Assembly (NCBI RefSeq): GCF_029760855.1
Contig: NZ_SOSI01000002.1
Coordinates: 496,001 to 560,000, forward strand
Direction: 5' to 3'
Length of the DNA stretch: 64,000 nucleotides
Source of the DNA: Erythrobacter litoralis
GTDB lineage: Bacteria > Pseudomonadota > Alphaproteobacteria > Sphingomonadales > Sphingomonadaceae
Made by a program: the position numbers and the translations under genes. Positions 1 through 8,494 of the stretch are shown one piece after another (within the stretch, counting starts at the first letter, position 1; each line of letters opens with the position of its first letter). The notes below the pieces were generated by a model. It saw only the letters and a list, made by a program, of their open reading frames with translations. It searched no databases and was not told where the DNA came from.

Positions 1-7
1 GGCAAAT

Positions 8-33
8 CGAACCCGAAGGGCTAAGCGGGTTCG
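8..33 (-). terminator. Candidate terminator hairpin after the pyridoxamine-oxidase-like gene
   Basis: A perfect 8-bp inverted repeat (CGAACCCG and CGGGTTCG, 10-nt loop) lies about 20 nt beyond the stop of the minus-strand gene that ends at 52. Read on that strand it is followed by ATTTG, a very short U-rich tail, so termination is plausible but weak. It could equally belong to whatever lies left of the window. Confidence 0.35.
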
Positions 34-51
34 AGCGTCGCTAATGCGACG

Positions 52-621
52 TCACGGCGTCAGCCAGCGCCCGCCGTCGCGGCGAACCAGTGCGCGGCGG
101 TGGCCGTCGTTCGACAGCCAGTACCAGTCGATCTCCTCCACTTTAACCAGAAGCACCGCGAAATTCGCACGCACCGGGGCAAGTTGCTCCTCGGTCGGCT
201 GTTCCCCTTCCGCCCAATTGGGAAGTCCGCTGTTCGGTCCGTCCCGGGTCTCTCCCGGAGCCGCGCCCAGATAGCAACGCCGCGCAAATTCCGTACTCTC
301 GCTCCAAGCTGAATCGGCAAGCTCCGTATCGCGCTCTACCCGCCCTGTGCCTCTTAGCCTGAGCTGGACCTTCGCTTCCGCATCGTAAGCGAGGACGCCG
401 ACGCGCGGGTCGGCCGCAATCGCGTCCACCTTCGGCGATCGCGAATCTGTGTGGAACCGTAATGTCCAACTGTCCGCGTCGAATCCGCGCAGGACCAGCA
501 CCCGTACATCGGCATCGGCGGTTGCGAGGACAGGCGTATGCATGGCGGAATAGCGGCTTTCTGCCCCTTCTTTCAGGCGGCGAATGGCGTCATCTCTTAC
601 AGCATCGAGCGTTTCGATCAT
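52..621 (-). CDS. Pyridoxamine 5'-phosphate oxidase family flavoprotein
   Basis: The 189-residue product matches the general layout of the PNPOx-like split-barrel flavin-binding family. It has an N-terminal helix, a strand with LATAD, an RVLVLRGFD strand, an RFHTDSRSPK segment typical of FMN phosphate binding, and a C-terminal EIDWYWLSNDGHRRA segment near the end of such proteins. Family members bind FMN and reduce or oxidise small substrates; true PdxH cannot be separated from the general-stress or heme-utilisation type by eye. The length is close to that of the shorter family members. The start is the ATG at 621, with no clear ribosome site. The gene is divergent from the RcnB-like gene at 802 and stands alone. 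Confidence 0.8.
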   Translation of the reverse strand: MIETLDAVRDDAIRRLKEGAESRYSAMHTPVLATADADVRVLVLRGFDADSWTLRFHTDSRSPKVDAIAADPRVGVLAYDAEAKVQLRLRGTGRVERDTELADSAWSESTEFARRCYLGAAPGETRDGPNSGLPNWAEGEQPTEEQLAPVRANFAVLLVKVEEIDWYWLSNDGHRRALVRRDGGRWLTP

Positions 622-801
622 GGACCGGCAACGGGCGAACTGCGCAAAAGTGTCCGCCTCGAATTGTTCATCTCAAAGAGATTTATTATGAACAGCAGCA
701 TATATAAGCGGTTCAGAAAGGCGTCAGCGCGATATGGTAGAACACGGTCATCGAAAGGCCGGTGGTGATGGGACGGCTCGGTTCAGGAAAGGAACGCTAC
801 G

Positions 802-1806
802 ATGACGTTGACCAAGCTAATGAAAGGCACCGCGCTTGGCGCGCTTGCTGCCGCTCTTGCCTTCACCGCCCTGCCCGCGCCTGCCCAGGCCGCGGAAAGC
901 CAGCGCGCCGAACAGCGAGACCGCAATCCAAGTCGCGCTCGTGTCGAACGCGGGAGTCGCCCGCAGGTACAGCAGCGCCGTCAGGTCCGACAGGAACGAC
1001 GACAGGCCCGACCGGAACGGCGCGAAGCTCGTCAGGAACGACGCGAAGTCCGGCAGGAGCGTCGCAGCGAGCAGCGCGACAACCGCCAGGAACGTAGGGC
1101 CGAACGCCGCGATACCCGGCAGGATCGCCGCGAAAACACGCGCGAGCAGCGGCAGGAGCGACGGATCGATAACATCCGGGAGGCACGCCGAGATAGCACG
1201 CGCGAACAGGCTGCGCGCGAAGCCGCCCGCCGCGCCGCGCGGGAACGTGCAACAAACGGTCGCAACACTCGCTACACCGGCGATCGTAATCGCACATATG
1301 TTGACCGGCGCCGGACCCGTGACGGGGCGCGTGAACAGGCCGAGCGGATCGAACGCATTCGCCGTGAAGCCCGCCGCGACCAGCGCCGCGAGAACGTGCG
1401 CGATGCCCGTCGCGACCGCCGGGAGGACATTCGCGATGCCCGCCGTGATCGCCGCGCCCGGTATTACGACGGACGTAGTTGGCATAATTACGACCGGTGG
1501 GACACCCGCCGCTGGCGCGACAACCGCCGCTACGACTGGCGTGGCTATCGCCACAGCAATCGCAGTCTCTACCGGCTCGGTCGGTACTATTCGCCGTATC
1601 GCAATTACCGCTACAACCGGGTGAACATCGGCTTCCAGTTGGGAAGCGCGTTTTACGGCAGCCGCTACTGGATCAACGATCCGTGGCAGTATCGCCTGCC
1701 CGAGGTCTACGGCCCGTATCGCTGGGTCCGCTACTATGACGATGTGTTGCTGGTAAATATTTACAGCGGGGAAGTGGTCGACGTAATCAACGACTTCTTC
1801 TGGTAA
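802..1806 (+). CDS. Arg-rich secreted RcnB-family-like protein
   Basis: The 334-residue protein opens with a signal peptide (Ala/Leu-rich core, cleavage likely after AQAA near residue 30). Residues about 35-225 are almost wholly Arg, Glu, Gln, Asp and Ala, with many short units such as QERRE, RQDRR and DARRDRRE. The last 110 residues are a Tyr/Arg/Trp-rich domain ending in a YGPYRWVRYYDDVLLVNIYSGEVV-like stretch, the usual RcnB-type (periplasmic nickel/cobalt homeostasis) C-terminus seen in many sphingomonad proteins. The family link rests on this C-terminal part. The start ATG has a good AGGAAAGGAA site upstream. The basic low-complexity segment is much longer than in ordinary RcnB (about 110 residues). 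A metal role is not shown here. Confidence 0.75.
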   Translation: MTLTKLMKGTALGALAAALAFTALPAPAQAAESQRAEQRDRNPSRARVERGSRPQVQQRRQVRQERRQARPERREARQERREVRQERRSEQRDNRQERRAERRDTRQDRRENTREQRQERRIDNIREARRDSTREQAAREAARRAARERATNGRNTRYTGDRNRTYVDRRRTRDGAREQAERIERIRREARRDQRRENVRDARRDRREDIRDARRDRRARYYDGRSWHNYDRWDTRRWRDNRRYDWRGYRHSNRSLYRLGRYYSPYRNYRYNRVNIGFQLGSAFYGSRYWINDPWQYRLPEVYGPYRWVRYYDDVLLVNIYSGEVVDVINDFFW

Positions 1807-1847
1807 GCGACTGGCGAATAACCGCGCTGAAAAGACGCAAGAACAGA

Positions 1848-1878
1848 GCCCCTGCCGTATGTTCGGCGGGGGCTTTTT
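1848..1878 (+). terminator. Rho-independent terminator after the RcnB-like gene
   Basis: A 10-bp GC-rich stem (GCCCCTGCCG paired with CGGCGGGGGC, one G-T pair) with a 6-nt loop is followed directly by TTTTT, about 40 nt after the stop at 1806. It also separates this gene from the convergent cytochrome b561 gene ending at 1883. Confidence 0.9.
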
Positions 1879-1882
1879 CCGT

Positions 1883-2455
1883 TCAGTGGCGGGCAGTCGT
1901 CCCGACCTTGCCGAAAGGCAGCATACGGAAGATGCCGCCATCCTTGTCGAATAACGTGTGCTTCAAGGCACCGAGAATGTGAAGGCCGATCAGATAGATC
2001 ATGATCGAACCCGCCGTCGCGTGGACCGAATAGATGTCGCCCCCGAGCTTGTCGTTCTCACCGACCGGAAGCGGCGGAATTGTGAACAGCCCGAATACGT
2101 CGATCGAACGGCCCGACAGGGAATTGGCGATCCACCCCGCCAGCGGCAGCGCGATCAGCAGGAAGTAGAAGACCGCGTGGGTCGCACGGGCGAGAACTTT
2201 CTCCCAAGTTGCGTAATTCGACGGCAAGGCAGGCATCTTGTGCGTAAGGCGCCACAGGATTCGGCCGACGGTCAACGCAAGAATGGTAATGCCCAGCGCC
2301 TTGTGATCCGCAAAGATCGCGCCCGCTTCTTCGGGCGAGGCATGATGCGCGTTCTCGGCCAAACGCCAGTTCCAGATAACCGCGACCGCGATGATCCAGT
2401 GAAATATCATCGCACCGTAGGAATAGCGCGATTTCGCAGTCGTGGTCAGGCCCAT
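1883..2455 (-). CDS. Cytochrome b561
   Basis: The product (about 190 residues) is a four-helix membrane cytochrome of the bacterial b561 family, which carries two b hemes and passes electrons between quinol and a periplasmic or membrane partner. Heme-ligand-type histidines are visible in IFHWIIAV near the N-terminus, in ADHKALG before helix 2, and in VHATAGSIM and GLHILGALKH near the end. The GRILWRLTHKMP turn after helix 2 is characteristic. An ATG at 2461 is also possible, but the GGGAG ribosome site sits only 1 nt from it and 7 nt from the ATG at 2455, so I chose 2455. The gene is divergent from the dioxygenase gene at 2552. Confidence 0.9.
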   Translation of the reverse strand: MGLTTTAKSRYSYGAMIFHWIIAVAVIWNWRLAENAHHASPEEAGAIFADHKALGITILALTVGRILWRLTHKMPALPSNYATWEKVLARATHAVFYFLLIALPLAGWIANSLSGRSIDVFGLFTIPPLPVGENDKLGGDIYSVHATAGSIMIYLIGLHILGALKHTLFDKDGGIFRMLPFGKVGTTARH

Positions 2456-2483
2456 ATACATCTCCCTGGAAGTCGCGCGAACC

Positions 2484-2501
2484 TAACGCCTCGCGGCGTT
2501 A
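2484..2501. promoter_or_regulatory. Inverted repeat between divergent cytochrome b561 and dioxygenase genes
   Basis: TAACGCC and GGCGTTA form perfect 7-bp arms around a TCGC loop, centred in the only promoter space shared by the two divergent genes. It could be an operator or an RNA hairpin near one start. No protein is assigned. Confidence 0.35.
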
Positions 2502-2551
2502 CGGCAAGGCAAAGTCTTGCTCTCGCGGCGGTGCATGAATATCGAAGCGGC

Positions 2552-3220
2552 ATGAGCAAGACTGCCACGATCCCTGATCAGGATGCGCTGCGCCGGGTGG
2601 GCGCCAAGGTCCGCGAGCGGCTGGAAAGCGATCCCGATATCTACAAGGTGCCGACCAAGAAGGCGGAAATCTTCGCCCTTCCGGACTTCCTCAGCCCCGA
2701 CGAATGCCGCCGTTTTATCACCATGATCGACGTGGTGGCCCGGCCGAGCGAATTGCATCGCACCGCCTACATCGAGAAGTTCCGCACATCCTATTCCGGC
2801 AATTTCGACCCGCACGATCCGTTCGTAAAATCGATTAGCCGGAGGATCGACGATTGCTTGGGTATGAACCCGCTATGCGGCGAGAACATCCAAGGCCAAC
2901 GATACCTGCCCGGCCAGGAGTTCAAGCCGCACAACGACTGGTTCTACACTGATCAGGAATACTGGAAGGACGAACGCAAGCGTGGCGGCCAACGCTGCTG
3001 GACGGCGATGGCGTTTCTCAACGTGGTCGAAGAAGGCGGGCATACGCACTTCACCGAAGTGGGCGCCTCGATCGAGCCGAAGCCGGGCGTGTTGCTGATC
3101 TGGAACAATGCGAAACCCGACGGCACGCCGAACATCGATACGAAACATGCAGGCACACCCGTCATCAAGGGATCAAAATACGTGCTGACCAAGTGGTATC
3201 GCACGCGCAAGCATCATTGA
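2552..3220 (+). CDS. 2OG-Fe(II) oxygenase, prolyl 4-hydroxylase-like
   Basis: The 222-residue protein has the double-stranded beta-helix iron site of the P4H-type 2-oxoglutarate dioxygenases: H127-N-D129 in FKPHNDWF, distal H199 in DTKHAG, and a Lys (about K209 in IKGSKY) expected to bind 2-oxoglutarate. FLSPDECRRFI near residue 46 is the usual start of the domain. Such enzymes hydroxylate prolyl or other side chains; the substrate here is unknown. An open frame extends about 600 nt upstream, but it is antisense to cytochrome b561 and homology-like sequence begins only at this ATG. The 3' end overlaps the convergent kinase gene by 7 nt. Confidence 0.88.
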   Translation: MSKTATIPDQDALRRVGAKVRERLESDPDIYKVPTKKAEIFALPDFLSPDECRRFITMIDVVARPSELHRTAYIEKFRTSYSGNFDPHDPFVKSISRRIDDCLGMNPLCGENIQGQRYLPGQEFKPHNDWFYTDQEYWKDERKRGGQRCWTAMAFLNVVEEGGHTHFTEVGASIEPKPGVLLIWNNAKPDGTPNIDTKHAGTPVIKGSKYVLTKWYRTRKHH

Positions 3221-4329
3221 GGCGTCCGATGCGCGTCAGGTAATGGTAACCGGATCTCCGCGCGGAAACCGGCTTCGTCGAAATACTGGTTCAAGGTCCC
3301 GCCGTGTGGCTGGAGAATACCCAGCATCAAACGCGACCCGTTACCGGTCGGCGTCACCGAAGCCAATTCATCGGCATCCGGCTTTTCGCCGTCTTCCAGC
3401 CAATGGATAACGATCTCGTCATTCTGGTGTGACCAATCGAGACTGACCGTACCCCGGGCCCCCGCTAGCGAACCGTATTTCATCGCATTTGTCGCCAATT
3501 CGTGCAGGGTCAGCCCGACCGGTGTGACGAGCGACCGGGGTAGCGCAACTTCATCTCCGACGAACCTTATCGCCTCGCGCTCTTCCCGCTGATAGGGTTG
3601 CATGATCGTTTGCGCGAGTTCCTTTAAGTGGGCCGGCTCGCCAGCCCGGCCTCCTGCTGCGATCGAGGCAGTATGCGCTTTGCTCAAAGCGCGGATACGA
3701 GCTTTCAGCTTCTCGGCGAAAATCTTGGCGTCTGTCTCACCGCGAGAGGTAATCGTGATCATCGCTGAAAGAACCGAAAACAGGTTCTGGGTACGGTGCT
3801 GTAATTCCTGCGCGATAATTTCCTGCCGGATCTGCTCTTCCCGGGCTTCGAGAAGCTCGGTAACGTCCCATTGGGAACCGTAAAAATAGGCAAGCTCGCC
3901 GTTATCTCCGAAAATCGGACCGATATGCAGGGCGTTCCAGAAAACGGATCCATCCTTACGGTAATTTTGAACGTCGACGACGATCGTTTCTTCCGCTTCG
4001 ATCGCTCGATGCATTCGCGCAACCGTTTCGGGCGACGTATCGGGCCCCTGTAAGAAACGACAATTGCGGCCGATGCTTTCTTCGCGCGAATAGCCGGTAA
4101 GCCGAACGAATGCCTCGTTCACATAAACGATCGGGCAGTCTTCTTCGAACGGATCGGCTACTACAAGCGCCATCCGGGTCTGTTCGATTGCCTGAATGAA
4201 CAGACCGGTCGGATCGATCTGCAACTCTTCCGGTCTGGCGTTCGGCCCGCTGTTTACCGTTCGGTTACCGATCGGTTCTCCTGCCTGATCCCCTGTATTG
4301 TGCGGCGATGCCCCGTCATCGTCCGTCAT
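3214..4329 (-). CDS. LOV-domain blue-light sensor histidine kinase, HWE type
   Basis: The 371-residue soluble protein joins a LOV photosensor to a kinase. Residues about 40-160 form the LOV domain, with the flavin-cysteinyl adduct motif GRNCRFLQG (reactive cysteine C90). A short helix then leads to the dimerisation segment EIIAQELQHRTQN with phospho-acceptor H178. The HWE/HisKA_2-type ATPase domain follows, with HELATNAMKYGSL as N box and VIHWLEDG carrying the signature Trp. This is the architecture and approximate length of the Erythrobacter litoralis LOV-HK proteins, which autophosphorylate on blue light. There is no membrane segment and no adjacent response regulator, so the partner is encoded elsewhere. 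It lies 18 nt behind the LysRS gene in the same direction. Confidence 0.93.
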   Translation of the reverse strand: MTDDDGASPHNTGDQAGEPIGNRTVNSGPNARPEELQIDPTGLFIQAIEQTRMALVVADPFEEDCPIVYVNEAFVRLTGYSREESIGRNCRFLQGPDTSPETVARMHRAIEAEETIVVDVQNYRKDGSVFWNALHIGPIFGDNGELAYFYGSQWDVTELLEAREEQIRQEIIAQELQHRTQNLFSVLSAMITITSRGETDAKIFAEKLKARIRALSKAHTASIAAGGRAGEPAHLKELAQTIMQPYQREEREAIRFVGDEVALPRSLVTPVGLTLHELATNAMKYGSLAGARGTVSLDWSHQNDEIVIHWLEDGEKPDADELASVTPTGNGSRLMLGILQPHGGTLNQYFDEAGFRAEIRLPLPDAHRTPQ

Positions 4330-4347
4330 ATGCCCCCCACATGACTG

Positions 4348-5979
4348 CTATCGGTTAAGTGATTCCCTGATTAGGTTACGCGTATTGGCAACCCCGTAAA
4401 GGGAAATGAAACTCCCCATACGCGGGCCCTGATCGCTTCCCAGCAGTATTTGATATAACGCGCGAAACCAATTCCGTAGATTTTCGAAGCCGAATTCCTC
4501 ACGCTTGCCGATTTCGTAGACTTGCGTTTGTAAATCCTCGGCGGAAGTATCCTCGTCCGAACGTGCCAGCACCTCGTCCAGCATCCGCAACGCGGCTGCC
4601 TCGTTCGGCTCCGGTGCGCGGCGCTGCATAGTCGGGGCAACGAATTCGCGGTTGTAGGCCAGCGCTGCCGTCACCAGCGCGTCGAGTTCGGGATGCGTCT
4701 CAGGGTCCGCTCCCTCGACGTAGTTGCCGAGATAGGACCACACCTGCTCCCGGTCCGCTTCCGCGCCCAGCACACCGACCAGGTTAAGGAGCAGGCCGAA
4801 GGTCACCGGCAGGCGATCCCCCGCCCCCGGCGCTTCCGCGCCCTCGAACCCGCCATTGGCACGCGCCAGATGCCACACCGGGTTGCCAAGTTGTTTATCG
4901 AGCGGTTGCTCTGCCAGCCGTTCGCGGAACTGCCAGTAATCGTCCACCGCCCGCGGGATAACGCCGGCGTGAAGCTGCTTGGCGCTTTTTGGATTGGGAA
5001 AGATGTAAAGGCCGAGGCTTTCTTCGGTCCCGTACTCCAGCCATTCCTCGATCGTCAGGCCGTTGCCCTTGGACTTGGAAATCTTCTCTCCCTTCTCGTC
5101 GAGGAAGAGTTCGTAGATCAGCCCGTCCGGCTTGCGTCCGCCCAACACCTGGACAATCTTGCCCGACTGCACGCCGCTATCGGTCAGGTCCTTGCCGTAC
5201 ATCTCGTAATCGACGCCGAGCGCGTACCAGCGCATCGCCCAGTCGACCTTCCATTGCAGCTTGGCCCGCCCGCCGAGCGCGCTTTGCTCCACATTCGTCC
5301 CGTCCTCGTCGGCAAAGCGGATCGTGCCCGCTTCGGCATCCACCACCTCGACCGGAACTTGCAGAACCTTGCCGCTTGTCGGGCTGATGGGAAGGACCGG
5401 TGAGTAGGTCTGCCGCCGTTCTTCTCGCAAGGTGGGCAGCATGATGTCGAGGATGGCATCGTTCTTGCGCAGCACCTGCCGTAACGCCTCGTCGAACGCG
5501 CCCGCATTGTAGCGATCGCTCGCCGCGATGAACTCGTAATCGAAGCCGAACCGGTCGAGGAATGCGCGCAGCATCGCGTTGTTGTGCGCGGCGAAGCTGC
5601 CGTGATCGGTGCCGAAGGGGTCGGGAATGCGGCTCAGCGGTTTGTGCAGGTTTTCCGCCAGCACTTGTGGATTCGGTACGTTGTCCGGAACCTTGCGCAG
5701 GCCGTCCATATCGTCAGAAAAGGCGACGAGGCGCGTCCTGCCGTCTTCCGGCTTCGCCCCGATCAGCGCCTCGAACGCGCGGCGGACAAGCGTGGTGCGC
5801 AGCACTTCTTGGAAGGTGCCGATATGCGGCAGGCCGCTGGGGCCGTAACCCGTCTCGAACAGCACCGGCGAGCCGTCCGGCTTCACCCCATCCGGATAGC
5901 GCTTGAGCAAACGCTGCGCCTCCTGGAAGGGCCAGGCCTTGGAGGTGCGGGCGGCGTCGATCAGTTCGGTCATGCTCAT
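4348..5979 (-). CDS. lysK: Class I lysyl-tRNA synthetase
   Basis: The 543-residue product is the class I (Rossmann-fold) lysyl-tRNA synthetase, which attaches lysine to tRNA-Lys. The HIGH signature lies in GYGPSGLPHIGTF and the KMSKS equivalent in GEKISKSKGNG. This form is found in archaea and many alphaproteobacteria instead of the class II LysS; nothing here shows whether a class II copy also exists. The frame is open upstream, but the extra residues are Arg-rich junk, and MSMTELIDAAR at 5979 is the natural start. The gene lies 52 nt after the MscS gene and 18 nt before the LOV kinase, so the three may share a transcript. Confidence 0.95.
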   Translation of the reverse strand: MSMTELIDAARTSKAWPFQEAQRLLKRYPDGVKPDGSPVLFETGYGPSGLPHIGTFQEVLRTTLVRRAFEALIGAKPEDGRTRLVAFSDDMDGLRKVPDNVPNPQVLAENLHKPLSRIPDPFGTDHGSFAAHNNAMLRAFLDRFGFDYEFIAASDRYNAGAFDEALRQVLRKNDAILDIMLPTLREERRQTYSPVLPISPTSGKVLQVPVEVVDAEAGTIRFADEDGTNVEQSALGGRAKLQWKVDWAMRWYALGVDYEMYGKDLTDSGVQSGKIVQVLGGRKPDGLIYELFLDEKGEKISKSKGNGLTIEEWLEYGTEESLGLYIFPNPKSAKQLHAGVIPRAVDDYWQFRERLAEQPLDKQLGNPVWHLARANGGFEGAEAPGAGDRLPVTFGLLLNLVGVLGAEADREQVWSYLGNYVEGADPETHPELDALVTAALAYNREFVAPTMQRRAPEPNEAAALRMLDEVLARSDEDTSAEDLQTQVYEIGKREEFGFENLRNWFRALYQILLGSDQGPRMGSFISLYGVANTRNLIRESLNR

Positions 5980-6031
5980 GCCGCTGCATGTCGCGCGAGA
6001 CCGCCGCCTTCGCAAGAGCGAAATGGGCGGC

Positions 6032-7147
6032 TTACGCGTTCGTCGTGCCCATCTGGTGCAGCACCTCGCCCGACGGCGGTCCCGCAATCTCGACCGGAGC
6101 AACGGGGGCTATGCGGCTGCGCACGATCGCTTCGGGCATCTCGCGGGCAAGCCACTGGATCAGCGCCTCGCGAATGTCGCAGCGCAGATCGTAGAGCGTC
6201 GGCGAATCTTTCGCCGTTACGAGAAACCGTACCTCGATCGCATCGCGCGTCAGTTCGGTGACCTGCATATGCTTCACGCGCCCGTCCCAGCGGGCATTGC
6301 TTTCGACCAGCTTTTCGAATTGCCGGCGGATCGGATCGAGCCGCGTAGCAGGATCGACATACAGCATGATCGTACCCAGCAATTGCGCGGTCGTCTTGGT
6401 CCAGTTCTGGAAGGTCTCGTCGAGGAACTTGGACGTCGGCACGACCAGCCGGCGTTCGTCCCAGACCTTTACCACGACATAGGTCGTACGGATCTCCTCG
6501 ATCCAGCCCCACTCATCGGCAATAACAACGGCGTCGCCCACGATGACCGGCTCGGTCAGCGCCATCTGGATGCCGGCGATCAGGGATTTAAGCGCAGGTT
6601 GCGCTGCCGCACCTACGGCGAGGCCCGCTAGACCGGCCGAAGCTACCAGAGTGACCCCGATATCGCGCACCCCGGGGATCGCCAGCAGCATCAGGCCGAA
6701 TACGACGAAGACGATTATGAACGTGGCTATGCGGTTGAAGATGGCGAGCTTCGTACGCCGGCGACGGGCCGCCCGGTTGTCGGCCATCGAATCGTCGTTG
6801 CGCAGGATCATGACCTCGACCAGCGCGTGCAGCACCGCGATCACCGTCCAGCCGATGAAGAACGGCATGACGAATGCGCCGATCCCTTCCCATATCGCAC
6901 CCAGCGCCGGGAAGATCGCCGCAACGGCGACGATGGCGAGCATCCCGACAGCCCAACGGCTCGGCCGTTCGAGCTTGCGCACCACGATATTGTCGGAGTG
7001 GCTCTCGGTGCCCCGCGCCAGCCGCTTCAACAGGCAGAACCCGAGGTAATGCAGCACCAGAACGATTGCGACGGCGGCAGCGGCCACGAGCGCTATCACG
7101 GCCCATATCGGCAAGAAGGAGAGGTGCACGGCCAAGAAGTCGGGCAT
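6032..7147 (-). CDS. MscS-family mechanosensitive channel
   Basis: The 371-residue membrane protein has an N-terminal helix (IWAVIALVAAAAVAIVLVLHYL), further helices near residues 65-115 and 145-165, then the conserved pore-lining Gly/Ala helix GVTLVASAGLAGLAVGAAAQPALKSLIAGI. The MscS beta domain follows, with VGDAVVI and W-G-W-I-E-E-I. Such channels gate on membrane tension and protect against hypo-osmotic shock. An in-frame TTG at 7168 would add seven residues, but I prefer the ATG at 7147. It is the first gene of a possible operon with LysRS and the LOV kinase. Confidence 0.92.
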   Translation of the reverse strand: MPDFLAVHLSFLPIWAVIALVAAAAVAIVLVLHYLGFCLLKRLARGTESHSDNIVVRKLERPSRWAVGMLAIVAVAAIFPALGAIWEGIGAFVMPFFIGWTVIAVLHALVEVMILRNDDSMADNRAARRRRTKLAIFNRIATFIIVFVVFGLMLLAIPGVRDIGVTLVASAGLAGLAVGAAAQPALKSLIAGIQMALTEPVIVGDAVVIADEWGWIEEIRTTYVVVKVWDERRLVVPTSKFLDETFQNWTKTTAQLLGTIMLYVDPATRLDPIRRQFEKLVESNARWDGRVKHMQVTELTRDAIEVRFLVTAKDSPTLYDLRCDIREALIQWLAREMPEAIVRSRIAPVAPVEIAGPPSGEVLHQMGTTNA

Positions 7148-7477
7148 CGTCGAATCGTAAGTCGGCAAACCAAATGCTGCAAGTGCGAAATGTTGGACGA
7201 AATTTGGAATGGCGGGGCACCGTCCCTGCTCGATGGAACGGGTGGAACACGGCCTTGATCGAATTATCGGGGCGGGCGTGCGACGGCCGGGAAGAAGGAA
7301 CGACGTGCAATTTACTGACGGGCGTCATTGTTTTCGGGTAACCGAAAATGGGATGTGTAGGACAGCTTCGGCGAACTTTTCGCCTAATAGCCGACTTTCC
7401 GCTAACGACCCAATTTTGGACAACCGGCGCTGTGCTGACGCATTGCAGCTTTTGGCTTTTTCTCACATGCTGGGTTG
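7148..7477. other. Gene-free stretch before the orphan-gene patch
   Basis: About 330 nt without a convincing gene. It holds a hairpin at 7331-7348 (TTTTCGG, loop GTAA, CCGAAAA) and, near its right end, a short stretch resembling the ends of the dispersed repeat found between the next genes. The promoter of the minus-strand MscS gene should lie at its left side. I see no tRNA or other structured RNA. Confidence 0.5.
7381..7422 (+). repeat. Possible degenerate fourth copy of the dispersed repeat
   Basis: CGCCTAATAG followed within 20 nt by GCTAACGACCCAATTTTGG resembles the middle (CGCCTAAAAGCGG) and the end (GCTAACGACCC-ATTTT) of the three fuller copies at 8287, 9197 and 9683, with the part between deleted. 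It sits just left of the first orphan gene, where a boundary copy would be expected. The match is short. Confidence 0.35.
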
Positions 7478-8242
7478 ATGAATTGGACAGCTCGAACCTT
7501 TGCATTCGTCGCCCTAATCGGCGCGGCTATTGGGGGGGCAGCATGTCGGGACTTTGCTGCCGGATCGGCGTCTGCCTCAGAGGGCGACAGCGCGGTTTCG
7601 GCGACCATTTTGCAACTTCGCTCAAGCCCTGGCGACTTTGCAGAAAAACGGGTCAAGCTCACAGGCCAGCTTAGCGAGTGCTATGGCTGGGAGTGCTCAT
7701 TATGCCCCGACACGATGACCATTGAGATTCGCAACGAAGACAGGTGTCTTGCGCTCAGCTTCCGCCCCTTGATCGAAGGCACGGGGTTTGGTGAAGAGGA
7801 ACAGGAGAACGTGTTTCGGTTCTCGAAAGTCGTTTTGGTGGCGACGTTCGATCCATCATGCTGGGAGGAAGGGGTCTGTCTGGATCGACAGACGGTTCTA
7901 CATGATGCTGAAGTGATAACGGTGCGTGAGCGACGCGCGGGATCTGCCGGCCTTTGGCTGCAAGGGAGATCGACGCTGACGGAGATCTCCGGGGACGAAG
8001 CAATCAAGCTGCGGTCGGCGGCACAACTCGCAGGCTATCCAGATGGCCCGCCGATCAAGGCTTTTCGATCTGAAGGTTCGGATCGCAGAACGGTGGTCTG
8101 CTGGTCACCTGTTGGTGTGAATGACGAGCCCGGTGCTTGGCCTACGTCGCTGGAGGGAGCTTTGTACGCCAAAAGCACGCTCGACCTTTTTCATTGCAAC
8201 AAAGTCAAGAAGGTCGGCGAGCAACTCGTCCTGCAGGTATAG
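7478..8242 (+). CDS. Exported protein of unknown function
   Basis: I do not recognise this 254-residue product. It begins with a signal peptide (FAFVALIGAAIGGAAC). A cysteine follows GGAA, but position -3 does not fit a standard lipobox, so lipidation is doubtful. The mature part has many cysteines (CYGWECSLCP, RCLALSF, SCWEEGVCLD) and alternating short strands that could form an OB-like barrel with disulfides; this is inference. An in-frame TTG one codon earlier is possible, but I chose the ATG at 7478. It is the first of three orphan genes set between repeat copies. Confidence 0.7.
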   Translation: MNWTARTFAFVALIGAAIGGAACRDFAAGSASASEGDSAVSATILQLRSSPGDFAEKRVKLTGQLSECYGWECSLCPDTMTIEIRNEDRCLALSFRPLIEGTGFGEEEQENVFRFSKVVLVATFDPSCWEEGVCLDRQTVLHDAEVITVRERRAGSAGLWLQGRSTLTEISGDEAIKLRSAAQLAGYPDGPPIKAFRSEGSDRRTVVCWSPVGVNDEPGAWPTSLEGALYAKSTLDLFHCNKVKKVGEQLVLQV

Positions 8243-8286
8243 CCGTGATGGCTCTTCGTCCGATCGGACGCAAGCAGCCATTCGCC

Positions 8287-8398
8287 TATCCACCCCAACT
8301 GCAGCCGTTCGACAGGTGGTATGCATCGCCTAAAAGCGGACTGGCCGCTTCGCCGCGATTGAACTCGGAACCGGACAGTCAGCTAGCGACCCCATTTC
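8287..8398 (+). repeat. Dispersed repeat, copy 1
   Basis: This ~110-nt element follows the first orphan gene. It shares with copies 2 and 3 a CCACCCC start, a GCAGCCGTTC-type block, the core CGCCTAAAAGCGGACTGGC, a GCGATTG block and an end reading CAGTCAGCTAGCGACCCC. Identity between copies is high in blocks, with small insertions and deletions. It has no reading frame of its own, so it looks like a non-coding intergenic element. Confidence 0.8.
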
Positions 8399-8494
8399 TA
8401 ACATCCTCGTCTAGGGATAACAACGACGCCCCACGATTTGCGCTATTGCCAATACCGTGCAAGGTTTGCGGCGAATGTCTCTGTAGGTGGACCA

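Noticed and set aside
817-1941. 374-codon open frame opposite the Arg-rich gene
   Set aside because: It mirrors the Arg codons as Ala/Val/Pro residues with no domain, so it is an antisense shadow of 802-1806.
2552-3220. Upstream start at 1958 for the dioxygenase gene
   Set aside because: The extra 198 codons are antisense to cytochrome b561, and family-like sequence begins at 2552.
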